DNA of 64,000 nt from Sphaerisporangium krabiense (GTDB lineage: Bacteria > Actinomycetota > Actinomycetes > Streptosporangiales > Streptosporangiaceae), in the NCBI RefSeq assembly GCF_014200435.1, contig NZ_JACHBR010000001.1:2666001-2730000 (forward strand). Direction: 5' to 3'. Below the pieces are notes generated by a model that was not told the origin of the DNA, ran no database searches, and saw only the letters and a list, made by a program, of their open reading frames with translations. A program made the position numbers and the translations under genes. This document shows, piece by piece, positions 1-8,932 of this stretch (position 1 is the stretch's first letter; the number at the start of each line of letters is the position of its first letter).

Positions 1-413
1 AGTCCTATCTCCGGCTGGCCGAGCGTCCCGGCCAGGCGCCCGGGCGGTTTCAGCTGGAGGCGGCGATCCAGGCGGTCCACTGCGATCGGGCCCGGAGCGG
101 CGCCACCGACTGGGACACCCTGTGCACGCTTTACACCGCTCTGGTCGCGATCGCGCCGAGCCTGGGCAGCCGGGTGGCCTACGCCGCCGTGCTGGGCCGT
201 ACCCGTTCGCCGCAGATGGGCCTGTCGGTGCTGGAGGCGTTGCCCGTCGAACGGGAACGGTTCCAGCCCTATCACGCGGCACACGGGGACCTGCTCGCCC
301 GGCTCGGCCGGCACGAGGACGCGGTCGCGGCCTACACCCGAGCGTCCATGCTCAGCACGGACCCGGCCGTCCGGACCTTCCTCGAACGACGCGCCGAGGA
401 GCTGTCCCGCTGA
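1..413 (+). CDS. ECF42-type RNA polymerase sigma factor, C-terminal part (5' end outside window)
   Basis: Open from the window edge in the frame beginning at base 3 and ending with TGA at 411-413. The visible ~136 residues are a helical TPR-like tail (for example AIQAVHCD, TDWDTLCTLY, RAEELSR) matching the C-terminal extension (DUF6596) of ECF42 sigma factors. The sigma2 and sigma4 domains lie outside the window. Family knowledge: ECF42 genes usually follow a YCII-domain (DGPF) gene, and the C-terminal extension is needed for activity. That partner cannot be checked here. It converges on the hexosaminidase gene with a 79-bp gap. Confidence 0.75.
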   Translation, partial: SYLRLAERPGQAPGRFQLEAAIQAVHCDRARSGATDWDTLCTLYTALVAIAPSLGSRVAYAAVLGRTRSPQMGLSVLEALPVERERFQPYHAAHGDLLARLGRHEDAVAAYTRASMLSTDPAVRTFLERRAEELSR

Positions 414-492
414 CCGCCGGCGACAGGAGCCGGACTCCCCGCCAGGAGGAGCCCGGCCCTCTGCCGAAAGGCGACAAGACGGGCGAGATCGG

Positions 493-2937
493 TCAGGTGC
501 CGGCGGAGACGGTGACCGTCAGGCGCCCTTCGACCGGAGCCTGACCGGGCAGGCGGACCGAGAGTGTTCCCGTGTACGTTCCCGGCTGGGTGAAGGTCCG
601 GTTGGATCTCGCGGTGAAGGCGTCGTTGATCCGCATGTCGGGGATGCTCGCCTCCCGGGTGGTCGTCGGGGTGAGGTTCTCCTGCACGCCGTCGCTCCAG
701 ACGACGGTCGCCACGAGGTCGGCGGACGCGGCTCCCGGGGCGGTGACGGTCCAGGTCGCCCCGGCCTGCTGGCCGGTCCTGACGGTCACCGGGGCGCCGA
801 GCGCCTCCGTCCGCCACGCCACGTCCGCGGTGGGGAAGAAGTTCGTTCCCTGGACGGTCAGGCGGCCGCCGGCCTTGGACAGGCGCGTTCTGAAGTCGGC
901 GTAGTCGCGCTGTGCCTGCGGGGTCCATCCGGCCTCGGCGGTGGCGATGAGGCGGGGGAAGCTGTAGTACTGCGCCTGGCCGAGGCGCCGGATGAACTCG
1001 CCCCATAGGGCGGACTCGACGCCCAGCACGTTGGACTCGGCGACGCCGGGGACGAACGCGCCGGGGTTCCAGTTGTAGTGGCGATCCAGGCCGCAGACCC
1101 CGCCGCAGGCCCACGTGCCGCCCTGGGGCTGGCGGGAGTCCTGCTTCTGGGGCACGTAGGTGTTGGGCGCGGGGGAGAGGATCACCTTGGCGCCGCGGTT
1201 GTTCACCGCGTTGGCGACGGCCGTCAGGTCCCCGGTCCAGAACTGCACGACGGCCTTGTTCTGCGGCAGCGCGGTCCCGGCGTACTCATTCCAGCCGACG
1301 ACGGTCTTGCCGAGGGACGCGATCTTCTGCGTGAAGGCGTTGACCATCTTCGTGTAGTCGGCGTGGCTCGTGACGTGCGCCTCGTCCCCGCCGATGTGCA
1401 GGTACGGCCCGGGTGTCATCGCGGCGATCTGGGTGAGGACGCGCTCGGCGAACTCGTAGGTCACGTCGCTGTTCGCGTCCAGTGACGAGTAGCCGACCGC
1501 CCCGGTGCCGTTGGCGGGCACGGTCGACTGTCCCGGCTGGAGCTGTGGCCGGGCGCCCGCGGTGTTGAGCTGCGGGACGGCGTGCAGCGCGGCGTTGGTG
1601 TGGCCGGGCATGTCGATCTCGGGGATCACCGTCATGCCGTTCTCGCCGGCGTAACGGACGATCTCGGCGTAGTCGGCCTTGGTGTAGTAGCCGGTGATGC
1701 CGGGCTCGGTGCCCCGGTCCGTCATCGCGGTGCCGCCGCTCACCTCGGTGAGCAGCCCGTAGTCGATGCCGGACGGGTTGCTCCGCGGGTCGTCCAGCGC
1801 GATGCGCCATCCCTGGTCGTCGGTCAGGTGCAGGTGGAGACGGTTGATCTTGAACTGTGCCGCCGAGTCGATGTACGCCTTGACCTCGTTCACCGGATAG
1901 AAGCTGCGGGCGACGTCGAGCATCATCCCGCGGTGCGGGAAACGCGGGTAGTCGGTGATCGTCACCGTGGGCGCCGTCCACGGGGCGGTGACGACGGTGT
2001 CGGACTCCAGCCACTGCGGGAACAACTGGCGCAGCGTCTGCACGCCGTTGAGCGCGCCGTTGGGCGTGTCCGCGCTGATGAGGACGCGACCGGCGGCGAC
2101 GGTGAGCTTGTATCCCTCGGCCCCCTGGCCTGCGGGTCCCTTGCCCGGTCCGACGTCGATGACGATGGGCGCGGGCCCTGCTTCCGTCCCGACGACGGGC
2201 AGGGCGTATCCCGTCGACGGACGGAGCAGCCTGGCGAGGTACCCCGCGGGCGCCTGGGCTCCGGCTCCGAGCGCGACGACGCGCGTGTCCCTGTTCAGCG
2301 TGTACGGTGTGCCGCCGTTCTCCTGGACCGAGACCGGTTTGGGCAGCAGGCCGAGCGTCGGGGCGGGCGGCGCGGGCGGGGAGTCCCAGATCTGGAACTC
2401 GGAGATGGAGTACCCGTAGCCCGCCCAGCGCTTGCGGCCCTGCATCCGGACATGGGAGACGGGCGTCGTGGACCGCACCTCGATGACGTCGGTCCTGGGG
2501 CAGGTGCCGCGTTGCAGCGTGGCGACGTCGGTCCAGGTGGTGCCGTTGGTCGAGGTCTGCAGGACGAAGTCGCGGGCGCAGGCGTTGGGCCAGGTGAGGG
2601 TGACGTGGTCGACGACGGACGGCTGGGCCAGCTTGACCTGCACCCAGTTGTCGTCCTGGTACTTCGACGACCAGCGGGTGTTCGTGTCACCGTCGTTGAC
2701 GTGCGCCGCGACGAAGGTGTCGCGGTCCAGCTCGACGCTGGAGGCGGTGGCCGTGCCGGCGAGGGCCAGGTTGACCGGGGCCGCCGCGGCGGCGACGGCG
2801 ACAGGCCGGGCAGGCGACGCGGACGCCTCTGCCGTGCCGGCGGGGGAGATCGACAGCGTCGCGGCCAGGACGGCCGACAGGGCGGCGGGGATCGAGCGGT
2901 GTCTCGACCGCCAGGTTGGCAGGGGGGTTTCCGACAT
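493..2937 (-). CDS. Secreted beta-N-acetylhexosaminidase (GH20) with F5/8C carbohydrate-binding module
   Basis: 814 residues. A long Sec signal peptide ends near residue 40. A discoidin/F5-8C (CBM32-like) domain follows at about 52-188, then the GH20b domain (~195-330) and the GH20 catalytic barrel (~335-650). The catalytic pair is D518-E519 in HIGGDEAH: Glu is the acid/base, Asp orients the substrate acetamido group. A beta-rich C-terminal domain closes the protein. Start supported by AAGGAG four bases upstream of ATG. It would release terminal GlcNAc/GalNAc from glycans or chitooligomers outside the cell. It is divergent from a sulfatase, so sulfated amino-sugar polymers are a plausible substrate (inference). 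Confidence 0.92.
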   Translation of the reverse strand: MSETPLPTWRSRHRSIPAALSAVLAATLSISPAGTAEASASPARPVAVAAAAAPVNLALAGTATASSVELDRDTFVAAHVNDGDTNTRWSSKYQDDNWVQVKLAQPSVVDHVTLTWPNACARDFVLQTSTNGTTWTDVATLQRGTCPRTDVIEVRSTTPVSHVRMQGRKRWAGYGYSISEFQIWDSPPAPPAPTLGLLPKPVSVQENGGTPYTLNRDTRVVALGAGAQAPAGYLARLLRPSTGYALPVVGTEAGPAPIVIDVGPGKGPAGQGAEGYKLTVAAGRVLISADTPNGALNGVQTLRQLFPQWLESDTVVTAPWTAPTVTITDYPRFPHRGMMLDVARSFYPVNEVKAYIDSAAQFKINRLHLHLTDDQGWRIALDDPRSNPSGIDYGLLTEVSGGTAMTDRGTEPGITGYYTKADYAEIVRYAGENGMTVIPEIDMPGHTNAALHAVPQLNTAGARPQLQPGQSTVPANGTGAVGYSSLDANSDVTYEFAERVLTQIAAMTPGPYLHIGGDEAHVTSHADYTKMVNAFTQKIASLGKTVVGWNEYAGTALPQNKAVVQFWTGDLTAVANAVNNRGAKVILSPAPNTYVPQKQDSRQPQGGTWACGGVCGLDRHYNWNPGAFVPGVAESNVLGVESALWGEFIRRLGQAQYYSFPRLIATAEAGWTPQAQRDYADFRTRLSKAGGRLTVQGTNFFPTADVAWRTEALGAPVTVRTGQQAGATWTVTAPGAASADLVATVVWSDGVQENLTPTTTREASIPDMRINDAFTARSNRTFTQPGTYTGTLSVRLPGQAPVEGRLTVTVSAGT

Positions 2938-3262
2938 GGGGCTCCTTTGCGATGTCCGCCCGGCACCGCCGGGCGTGTCTCGGGCAGGCCTCTCGATAAC
3001 GGTGAGTGTGGGCCCCGAGTCCCATTAGGTCAATGGACTTGACATAAATCCATGATGTGGATCAACGGGATGCGTGCTCCCGGGCCGGGTCCGCCTCCGG
3101 GCTGTCGGCCGTGACGTGGCCGCCGCACGCGAGGTGCCGACGGTCGGGCCGCGTGGAGATGGCGTTCCGGGCCCGCAGCGGGCTTTCGGACACGTTCCCC
3201 CTTGTCACCCACCCAGCGGCCCATTAACGTCAACTCTTAGGAATAAAGTGATCGGAGACCGA
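2938..3262. promoter_or_regulatory. Divergent intergenic region with 23-bp near-palindromic operator (3025-3047)
   Basis: Between the GH20 and sulfatase starts. Bases 3025-3047 form two 9-base arms (TTAGGTCAA and TTGACATAA, 8 of 9 complementary) around a 5-base centre. The inner GTCAA/TTGAC arms are perfect. A TTGACA-like hexamer lies in each arm on opposite strands, so a bound repressor would block -35 elements in both directions. No convincing -10 was found on either strand. The ROK regulator at 8933-10120 is the obvious candidate binder (inference). Confidence 0.5.
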
Positions 3263-4750
3263 GTGACCACCCCACGCAACGTCCTCTTCCTGATGACCGA
3301 CCAGCACCGGGTCGACACGCTTGGCTGCTACGGCAACCCGGTGGTGCGCACCCCGGCGCTGGACGACCTGGCCGCGCAGGGCGCCCGCTTCGACCGCTTC
3401 TACACGCCCACCGCGATCTGCACGCCCGCGCGGGCGTCCCTGTTCACCGGCCTGCACCCGTTCCGGCACGGCCTGCTCGTCAACCCCGAGCGCAACGGCG
3501 GCGCCCGCGACGAGGTCGCCGACGACCAGCCGGTCCTGCCCGCGCCGATGCGCGCGGCCGGGTACAACCTCGGGCACGTCGGGAAGTGGCACATCGGCCG
3601 TGAGCGTGGACCCGAGTTCTACTCCATGGACGGCGAGCACCTGCCCGGTGCGCTCAACCCGTTCCACCACCCCTCCTACGAGCGCTGGCTCAAGGAGAAC
3701 GGCCACCCGCCCTTCGCGGTGCGGGACCCGGTCTTCGGCAAGGCCCCCAACGACTCCGGGCGCGGCCACCTGATCGCCGGGCGGCTCCTCCAGCCGGCCG
3801 AGGCGACCGTCGAGGCGTTCCTGACCGACCGCACGCTGGAACTGCTGGAGCGCTACGCCCGCGACTTCCACGACGGCGGCAGGCCCTTCATGCTCTCCTG
3901 CCACTTCTACGGCCCGCATCTGCCGTACCTGATCCCCGACGCGTACTACGACATGTACGACCCCGAGCAGGTGCCGCTGCCGGAGTCGATGGCCGAGACC
4001 TTCGCCGGCAAGCCCGACGTGCAGCGCCGCTACGCCGAGTACTGGTCGGCCGACCACTTCGACGCCGACGCCTGGCGCAAGCTGATCGCGGTCTACTGGG
4101 GCTACGTCACGTTGATCGACGACCAGGTCGGCCGGATCGTCGCCGCGCTGCGCGAGCACGGGCTCTGGGACGACACCGCCGTGATCTTCACCGCCGACCA
4201 TGGTGAGTTCACCGGGGCCCACCGGCTCAACGACAAGGGCCCGGCGATGTACGAGGACATCTACCGCATTCCCGGCATCGTCCGCGTCCCCGGCGCCCCG
4301 CCCTGGGTCGTCGACGAGTTCGCCACGCTGGTCGACCTCAACCCGACGATCCTGGAGCTGGCCGGGCTACCGCCGCAGGACCCCTGCGACGGCGAGAGCC
4401 TGATTCCGCTGGTGAACGGCGAACCGGTGGACGGGCGAACCGAGGTGGTCGCGGAGTTCCACGGCCACCACTTCCCCTACTCTCAGCGCATGCTCCGGGA
4501 CCACCGCCACAAGCTGGTGTTCAACCCCGAGAGCGTGCACGAGCTGTACGACCTGGAGAGCGACCCGCACGAACTGCACAACGTCTACACCGCTCCCGCC
4601 TACGCCGCCGTACGGCGCGACCTCACCGTGCGGCTCTACCGCGAGCTGCTGCGCCGCGGCGATCCGGCCTACACCTGGATGAGTTACATGTCCGACATCG
4701 GCGAGAACCGCGCTCCCGACGTCGACGGCGTCGCCGACGAGGTCGCCTGA
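3263..4750 (+). CDS. Sulfatase of the formylglycine-dependent class (type I)
   Basis: 495 residues. GTG at 3263 was chosen because GGAGA ends 5 bases upstream and homologues begin at this point (PRNVLFLMTDQHR). The activation motif is C53-T-P-A-R57, where Cys is oxidised to formylglycine. Metal-binding segments near the N-terminus (MTDQH) and at FTADHGEF fit the alkaline phosphatase/sulfatase superfamily. No signal peptide is visible, so it is probably cytosolic and acts on imported sulfate esters. The next gene (51 bp on) is an SsuA/AtsR-like binding protein, and the activating enzyme lies at 7919. Substrate unknown; choline-sulfatase-like and GlcNAc-sulfatase-like activities are both possible. 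Confidence 0.9.
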   Translation: MTTPRNVLFLMTDQHRVDTLGCYGNPVVRTPALDDLAAQGARFDRFYTPTAICTPARASLFTGLHPFRHGLLVNPERNGGARDEVADDQPVLPAPMRAAGYNLGHVGKWHIGRERGPEFYSMDGEHLPGALNPFHHPSYERWLKENGHPPFAVRDPVFGKAPNDSGRGHLIAGRLLQPAEATVEAFLTDRTLELLERYARDFHDGGRPFMLSCHFYGPHLPYLIPDAYYDMYDPEQVPLPESMAETFAGKPDVQRRYAEYWSADHFDADAWRKLIAVYWGYVTLIDDQVGRIVAALREHGLWDDTAVIFTADHGEFTGAHRLNDKGPAMYEDIYRIPGIVRVPGAPPWVVDEFATLVDLNPTILELAGLPPQDPCDGESLIPLVNGEPVDGRTEVVAEFHGHHFPYSQRMLRDHRHKLVFNPESVHELYDLESDPHELHNVYTAPAYAAVRRDLTVRLYRELLRRGDPAYTWMSYMSDIGENRAPDVDGVADEVA

Positions 4751-4801
4751 GGCTTCCGGCGCTCTTTCCATCACCACCCCACCCCCCTCGAAAGGACCTC
4801 C

Positions 4802-5809
4802 ATGAGGCGTCCTCGCAGGCTGGCCGCGGCTTTCACCGCGGCGCTTGCCCTTCTCATCTCCGCCGCCTGCGGTTCCTCCGGCAACGGGACGGGCGCCGCG
4901 GAACCTAAGACGGTGAGGTTCGGCTACATCGCCGACTTCGCCGGCGCCGCCGTACTGGCCACGGCCGACAAGCAGGGCCTGTGGGCCAAGCACGGCCTGA
5001 AGCCCGACCTGAAGGTCTTCACCAACGGACCACTGCAGATCCAGGCGCTCGGCTCGGGTGACATCGACTTCGGCTACATCGGCTCCGGCGCGACCTGGCT
5101 GCCGGCCAGTGGCAAGGCGAAGATCATCGCACCGAACATGCTCGGCCAGGCCGACCGGATCGTCACCCACGCCGACTCCGGGATCACCTCCGTCGCCGCT
5201 CTGAAGGGCAAGAAGATCGGCGTGCCCGAGGGCACCTCGGGCGACATGATCCTGCAGCTCGCGCTCAAGGAGGCCGGCCTGACCGTCAAGGACGTGCAGA
5301 AGGTCAACATGGACCCGAGCACGGTGGTCACCGCCTTCTCCGCCAAGCAGATCGACGCCGCGGCCATCTGGTACCCGTTGATCGACACGATCAAGAAGAA
5401 CGCGCCCGGCCTGGTCGAACTGACCAAGAGCGAGGACTACTACCCGCGGCTCAGCTTCCCCAGCTCCTTCGTCGCCCGCAACGAGCTGGTCGCCGACGAC
5501 ACCGCGACGGTGACCAAGGTGCTCAAGGTCATCCAGGAGGCCGACGACTGGATCGCGGCCAACACCGCCGAGGCGGAGACCCTGACCGCCACGTTCCTGA
5601 AGGTCCCGGCCGAGCAGTTCAAGGGCGCCGCCGCGGTCACGAAGATCCTGCCCACCGCCGAGCTGGTCAAGTTGACCGAGGACGGGTCGGTCGCCGGCTG
5701 GTACAAGGGCCTGGCCGACATCTTCGTCGCCATGGGCAAGCTGCCCCAGTCCCCCGACCCCGCCACCTATTTCACCGCCGACCTGTACAAGTCGGCGCGC
5801 TCCGGATGA
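4802..5809 (+). CDS. Sulfonate/sulfate-ester-type ABC transporter substrate-binding lipoprotein (SsuA/TauA/AtsR-like)
   Basis: 335 residues with a lipoprotein signal: positive N-terminus, hydrophobic stretch and lipobox ISAAC with the lipidated Cys at residue 23. The mature part is a class II periplasmic-binding fold of the NMT1/SsuA type (FGYIADFAGAA, IDFGYIGSGATWL, LKGKKIGVPEGTSGD). AAAGGA precedes the ATG. It lies 51 bp after the sulfatase and is probably co-transcribed with it. The matching ATPase and permease are on the opposite strand just downstream. Pseudomonas atsRBC-atsA, where a sulfate-ester transporter is linked to a sulfatase, is a described parallel arrangement. Confidence 0.85.
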   Translation: MRRPRRLAAAFTAALALLISAACGSSGNGTGAAEPKTVRFGYIADFAGAAVLATADKQGLWAKHGLKPDLKVFTNGPLQIQALGSGDIDFGYIGSGATWLPASGKAKIIAPNMLGQADRIVTHADSGITSVAALKGKKIGVPEGTSGDMILQLALKEAGLTVKDVQKVNMDPSTVVTAFSAKQIDAAAIWYPLIDTIKKNAPGLVELTKSEDYYPRLSFPSSFVARNELVADDTATVTKVLKVIQEADDWIAANTAEAETLTATFLKVPAEQFKGAAAVTKILPTAELVKLTEDGSVAGWYKGLADIFVAMGKLPQSPDPATYFTADLYKSARSG

Positions 5810-5870
5810 CGTGCGGCGACCGTGCGCCACATCCGGCGAAGCGGTCGCCCGCCATGATGCTCTGGCACGG

Positions 5871-5918
5871 CGAAGGGCCGGATGAACAGGGGGGCCGCCC
5901 TGTTCATCCGGCCCTTCG
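5871..5918. terminator. Bidirectional intrinsic terminator, perfect 21-bp stem
   Basis: Bases 5871-5891 and 5898-5918 are exactly complementary with a 6-base loop. The hairpin lies between the convergent binding-protein gene (ends 5809) and ATPase gene (ends 5967). Its length and symmetry suit termination in both directions; no long U-tract is present, as is usual in actinomycetes. Confidence 0.85.
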
Positions 5919-5966
5919 TCTCGGCCGGGGTCCGGGCGGCCGGGGTGACCGGCCGCCCGTCCGGGG

Positions 5967-6749
5967 TCAGGCGGCCGGCGCGGCCGGCGCCTGGTGATAG
6001 ACCGAGTGCCAGACCTCGTTGCGGATGCGCCCGAACTCCGGCGACAGCCGGATCTCCTCGGTCCGCGGGTAGGGCAGGTCGACGTCGATGACCTTGTAGA
6101 TCCGCCCGGGTCGCGCCGCCATGACGACCACCCGGTTGGCCAGGTAGACCGCCTCGTCGACGTCGTGGGTGATGAACATGACGGTCCTGCGCTCCTGGCT
6201 CCAGGTGCGCAGGAGCTGGTCCTGCAGCTGCACACGGGTCAGCGCGTCCAGAGCCCCGAAGGGCTCGTCCATGAGCAGGACCTCCGGGTTCACCGCGTAG
6301 GCCCGGGCGATGGCGCAGCGCTGTTTCATGCCGCCGGACAGGGTCTTCGGCAGCGCGTCGGCGAAGTCGGCCAGGCCGACCAGGTCGATCGCCCGCTGGG
6401 CCCGCCCACGCCGCTCCTCGGGAGAGATCGCGGAGAGCTTGAGGCCGAACTCGACGTTCTTGCGTACGGTCAGCCAGGGGAAGAGGGCGTACTGCTGGAA
6501 GATCACGCCGCGGTCCGGCCCGGGTCCGGCGACCGGACGTCCGTCGATGAGGATCTGGCCGGTACCGGGGTCGATCAGCCCGGCCGCCATGCCCATCAGT
6601 GTGCTCTTGCCGCAGCCGGACGGCCCGACGACGGTCACGAACTCGCGGTCGGCGATGTCCAGGGAGACCTCGCTGAGCGCGACGAAGTCGGTGTCCTTGA
6701 GCGGGAAGCTCTTCGACACGCCCTGGAAGGAGATCTTCTTGCTGTTCAT
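5967..6749 (-). CDS. ABC transporter ATP-binding protein (SsuB/TauB/AtsC-like)
   Basis: 260 residues. Walker A is GPSGCGKS, the signature is LSGGMKQR, Walker B/D-loop is [11 protein letters not shown] and the H-loop is ITHDVDEA. This is the nitrate/sulfonate/taurine importer subfamily. ATG at 6749 overlaps the permease stop codon as ATGA, showing translational coupling. It energises uptake with the permease at 6746-7558 and the lipoprotein at 4802-5809. Confidence 0.92.
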   Translation of the reverse strand: MNSKKISFQGVSKSFPLKDTDFVALSEVSLDIADREFVTVVGPSGCGKSTLMGMAAGLIDPGTGQILIDGRPVAGPGPDRGVIFQQYALFPWLTVRKNVEFGLKLSAISPEERRGRAQRAIDLVGLADFADALPKTLSGGMKQRCAIARAYAVNPEVLLMDEPFGALDALTRVQLQDQLLRTWSQERRTVMFITHDVDEAVYLANRVVVMAARPGRIYKVIDVDLPYPRTEEIRLSPEFGRIRNEVWHSVYHQAPAAPAA

Positions 6750-7558
6750 CGGCGTTCCTGCCATCCGGTGAGGCGACGCTCGGCCAGGAGCAGTAGGCGG
6801 TCCATGGCCAGACCGAGCACGCCGATGCTGATCAGACCGACGAAGATCGTCGGAAGGTCGTAGTAGAGCTGGGCCTGCTGCATCCGGTAGCCCAGCCCCT
6901 CCTGGGCGGCGATCAGTTCGGCGGCGACCAGGGTGCCCCACGCCGCGCCGAGACCGATGCGCATGCCGACGATGATGAACGGAGTGGAGGCCGGGACCAC
7001 GACCTTCAGGAAGATGACCCGGTCGGAGGCGCCCAGCACGCGGGCGGCGTTGATCAGGGTCTTGTCCACGTCCATCACCCCCTGGAAGGTCGCCACCACG
7101 CTGGACAGGAAGGCCGCCAGGAAGATGACGAAGATCTTGGGGGTCTCGCCGATGCCCATCAGCAGGATCGCCAACGGGATGATCGCCAGCGGCGGGATGG
7201 TGCGGAAGAACTGGACGTAAGGCTCGATGAGGCCGCGGGCGGTGCCGTACCAGCCCATGAGGAAGCCGACCGGGACGGCGAGCGCGGTCCCCAGCGCGAA
7301 GCCGGTGAAGACCCGGCGCAGGCTGGCGAGGATGTCGGCCGGGAGGGTGCCGTCCGCGATCAGCTCGGCGCCTCGGACGGCCACGTCGACGGGACCCGTG
7401 AGTCCCTGGATGCCGGATCTGGACAGCAGGGTCCAGATTCCGAGGCCCAGCACCACGGCGATCACGTTGAGGGCGATGCCGCGGACCGGCCCGCGCGCCC
7501 GGCGGCGTCTGGGAGTGGGGGTGGGGGTGTCGGGAACGGTCACGGCGGTCATGGCCAC
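6746..7558 (-). CDS. ABC transporter permease (SsuC/TauC/AtsB-like)
   Basis: About 270 residues with roughly six membrane segments and the cytoplasmic EAA-type loop ([18 protein letters not shown]) that contacts the ATPase. The start is GTG 7558 or ATG 7552. An in-frame TGA lies just upstream, and neither start has its own Shine-Dalgarno sequence. ATG 7552 overlaps the stop of a possible 7-codon leader ORF (7549-7572) that does have one. The C-terminal stop overlaps the ATPase start. Confidence 0.9.
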   Translation of the reverse strand: MAMTAVTVPDTPTPTPRRRRARGPVRGIALNVIAVVLGLGIWTLLSRSGIQGLTGPVDVAVRGAELIADGTLPADILASLRRVFTGFALGTALAVPVGFLMGWYGTARGLIEPYVQFFRTIPPLAIIPLAILLMGIGETPKIFVIFLAAFLSSVVATFQGVMDVDKTLINAARVLGASDRVIFLKVVVPASTPFIIVGMRIGLGAAWGTLVAAELIAAQEGLGYRMQQAQLYYDLPTIFVGLISIGVLGLAMDRLLLLAERRLTGWQERR

Positions 7559-7572
7559 TGGTCAATCGTCAC
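7549..7572 (-). CDS. Candidate 7-residue upstream leader ORF coupled to the permease gene
   Basis: GTG at 7572 opens a frame reading MTIDQWP and stops with TGA at 7551-7549, overlapping permease ATG 7552 by four bases. AAGAGGA lies 8 bases upstream, the only good ribosome-binding site near the permease start. The organisation fits translational coupling from a short upstream ORF. It may simply be a way to load ribosomes. It lacks the Cys/RHxDL features of known actinobacterial sulfur leader peptides, so no function is claimed. Confidence 0.4.
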   Translation of the reverse strand: MTIDQWP

Positions 7573-7918
7573 TGGGAATATCCTCTTCAACGGGACGTGA
7601 GCCGCTCGGCACGGTCGGATACCAGGTGGGCGGCGGTGATCGGGCAACCCCCGCTTCCGGGGCGGCGTCGTCTGCGCCACAGGCCCGGCAGCCGTTCCCC
7701 GTGGGTTTCCCTTGGCCACCACCCTTCGGGACGGCGGAGCACCGGACCTCGGCGCCCCGCGGCCGATGAGCTCTTCCATTTTTTCCGAAGCACGGTCAAA
7801 ATTACCTCACCGGCGGTCGGACGTGAACCCCCACTCGCAAGGACGGAGACGACCGGCGAGGCCACCCGGCGTCCGCCGCGCGAGGGACCACACCGCACGT
7901 GATCACTGAGAGGACGGG
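7573..7918. promoter_or_regulatory. Divergent upstream region of the importer genes and the FGE gene
   Basis: 346 bases between the importer leader ORF and the FGE start. No coding frame is convincing. A relatively AT-rich tract at about 7776-7806 is the likeliest promoter area. Short GC-rich inverted repeats occur (for example CCCCG/CGGGG near 7650-7663), but I could not fold them into a known riboswitch. FGE has a clear GAGAGGA ribosome-binding site at the right end. Confidence 0.4.
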
Positions 7919-8920
7919 ATGACCAGCTGCTGCTCCCCCGGGAGGGAACCCGCGCGGACACCTGTGACGGTCCCGGCGCCCCCGTACCGGATCGGCCTCA
8001 CCGCCGAGGCGGTCGCGTCTCCGGGCCGCCACGACCCCGCGGCGCCCCCGGAGGGCATGGTGACCATCCCGGGCGGGACGTTCCTCATGGGCGGCGAGGA
8101 TCCGGACGGCTGGGCGGCCGACGGGGAAGGACCCGTCCGGGAGGTGACGCTGCGCCCGTTCCTGATCGACGCGATGTGCGTGACCAACGCGGAGTTCGCC
8201 CGGTTCGCCGAGGACACCGGGTACCGGACGGAGGCCGAACGGTTCGGCTGGTCCTACGTCTTCCATCTCTTCGCCGACCGCCGCCACGCCATCGACGGCC
8301 ACGTGCCCGGCGCCCCGTGGTGGCTGGCGGTCACCGGCGCGACCTGGCGTTCCCCCGAGGGCCCCGGCTCCGCCGTCGCCTCCCGGCAGGACCACCCCGT
8401 GGTCCACGTCTCCTGGAACGACGCCGCCGCCTACGCCGCCTGGGCGGGCAAGCGCCTGCCCACCGAGGCCGAGTGGGAGATGGCCGCCCGCGGCGGACTG
8501 GCGCGGGCCCGCTATCCCTGGGGGAACGAGCTGACGCCGGACGGTGCGCACCGGTGCAACATCTGGCAGGGCCGTTTCCCGCACGCCGACACCGCCGAGG
8601 ACGGCTACGCGGGAACCGCTCCGGTCGACGCCTTCCTCCCCAACGGCTACGGCCTGTACAACACCTCGGGCAACGTCTGGGAGTGGTGTGCCGACCGGTG
8701 GAGCACCGACTGGCACACGGCCGGATCGTCCCGGACCCGGATCGACCCGCAGGGCCCTCCGGCGGGCACGGCCCGCGTGGTGCGCGGCGGCTCGCACCTG
8801 TGCCACGACTCCTACTGCAACCGCTACCGTGTGGCCGCCCGCACGGGGAACACCCCCGACTCCTCCACCGGCCACACCGGCTTCCGCTGCGCCGCCACCC
8901 CGCGACGCGTCTTCGCGTGA
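7919..8920 (+). CDS. Formylglycine-generating enzyme (sulfatase-modifying factor)
   Basis: 333 residues, SUMF1/FGE-sulfatase fold. The copper-binding catalytic cysteines are C295 and C300 in the segment GGSHLCHDSYCNRYRVA. This spacing and context matches the actinobacterial FGE of Streptomyces coelicolor. Other family landmarks are IPGGTFLMGG, PVVHVSWNDA, KRLPTEAEWE and GNVWEWCADRW. It oxidises the Cys of CxPxR in nascent sulfatases, here C53 of the sulfatase at 3263. Start supported by GAGAGGA. It converges on the ROK gene with a 12-bp gap. Confidence 0.95.
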   Translation: MTSCCSPGREPARTPVTVPAPPYRIGLTAEAVASPGRHDPAAPPEGMVTIPGGTFLMGGEDPDGWAADGEGPVREVTLRPFLIDAMCVTNAEFARFAEDTGYRTEAERFGWSYVFHLFADRRHAIDGHVPGAPWWLAVTGATWRSPEGPGSAVASRQDHPVVHVSWNDAAAYAAWAGKRLPTEAEWEMAARGGLARARYPWGNELTPDGAHRCNIWQGRFPHADTAEDGYAGTAPVDAFLPNGYGLYNTSGNVWEWCADRWSTDWHTAGSSRTRIDPQGPPAGTARVVRGGSHLCHDSYCNRYRVAARTGNTPDSSTGHTGFRCAATPRRVFA

Positions 8921-8932
8921 GCCGGACGGCGG

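Noticed and set aside
1582-3042. 486-codon plus-strand frame opposite the hexosaminidase
   Set aside because: Low-complexity Arg/Gly/Val shadow; the opposite strand is an unambiguous GH20.
7549-7779. 76-codon minus-strand frame containing AAHVPLKR, reminiscent of actinobacterial sulfur leader peptides
   Set aside because: It lacks the RHxDL motif, the terminal Cys and a start with a ribosome-binding site. Only the last seven codons are plausibly translated.
7573-7918. Possible SAM or cobalamin riboswitch (GGGCAACC and GAACGG/GCGCA-like patches)
   Set aside because: The patches are not in the order or spacing of any riboswitch core I know on either strand.
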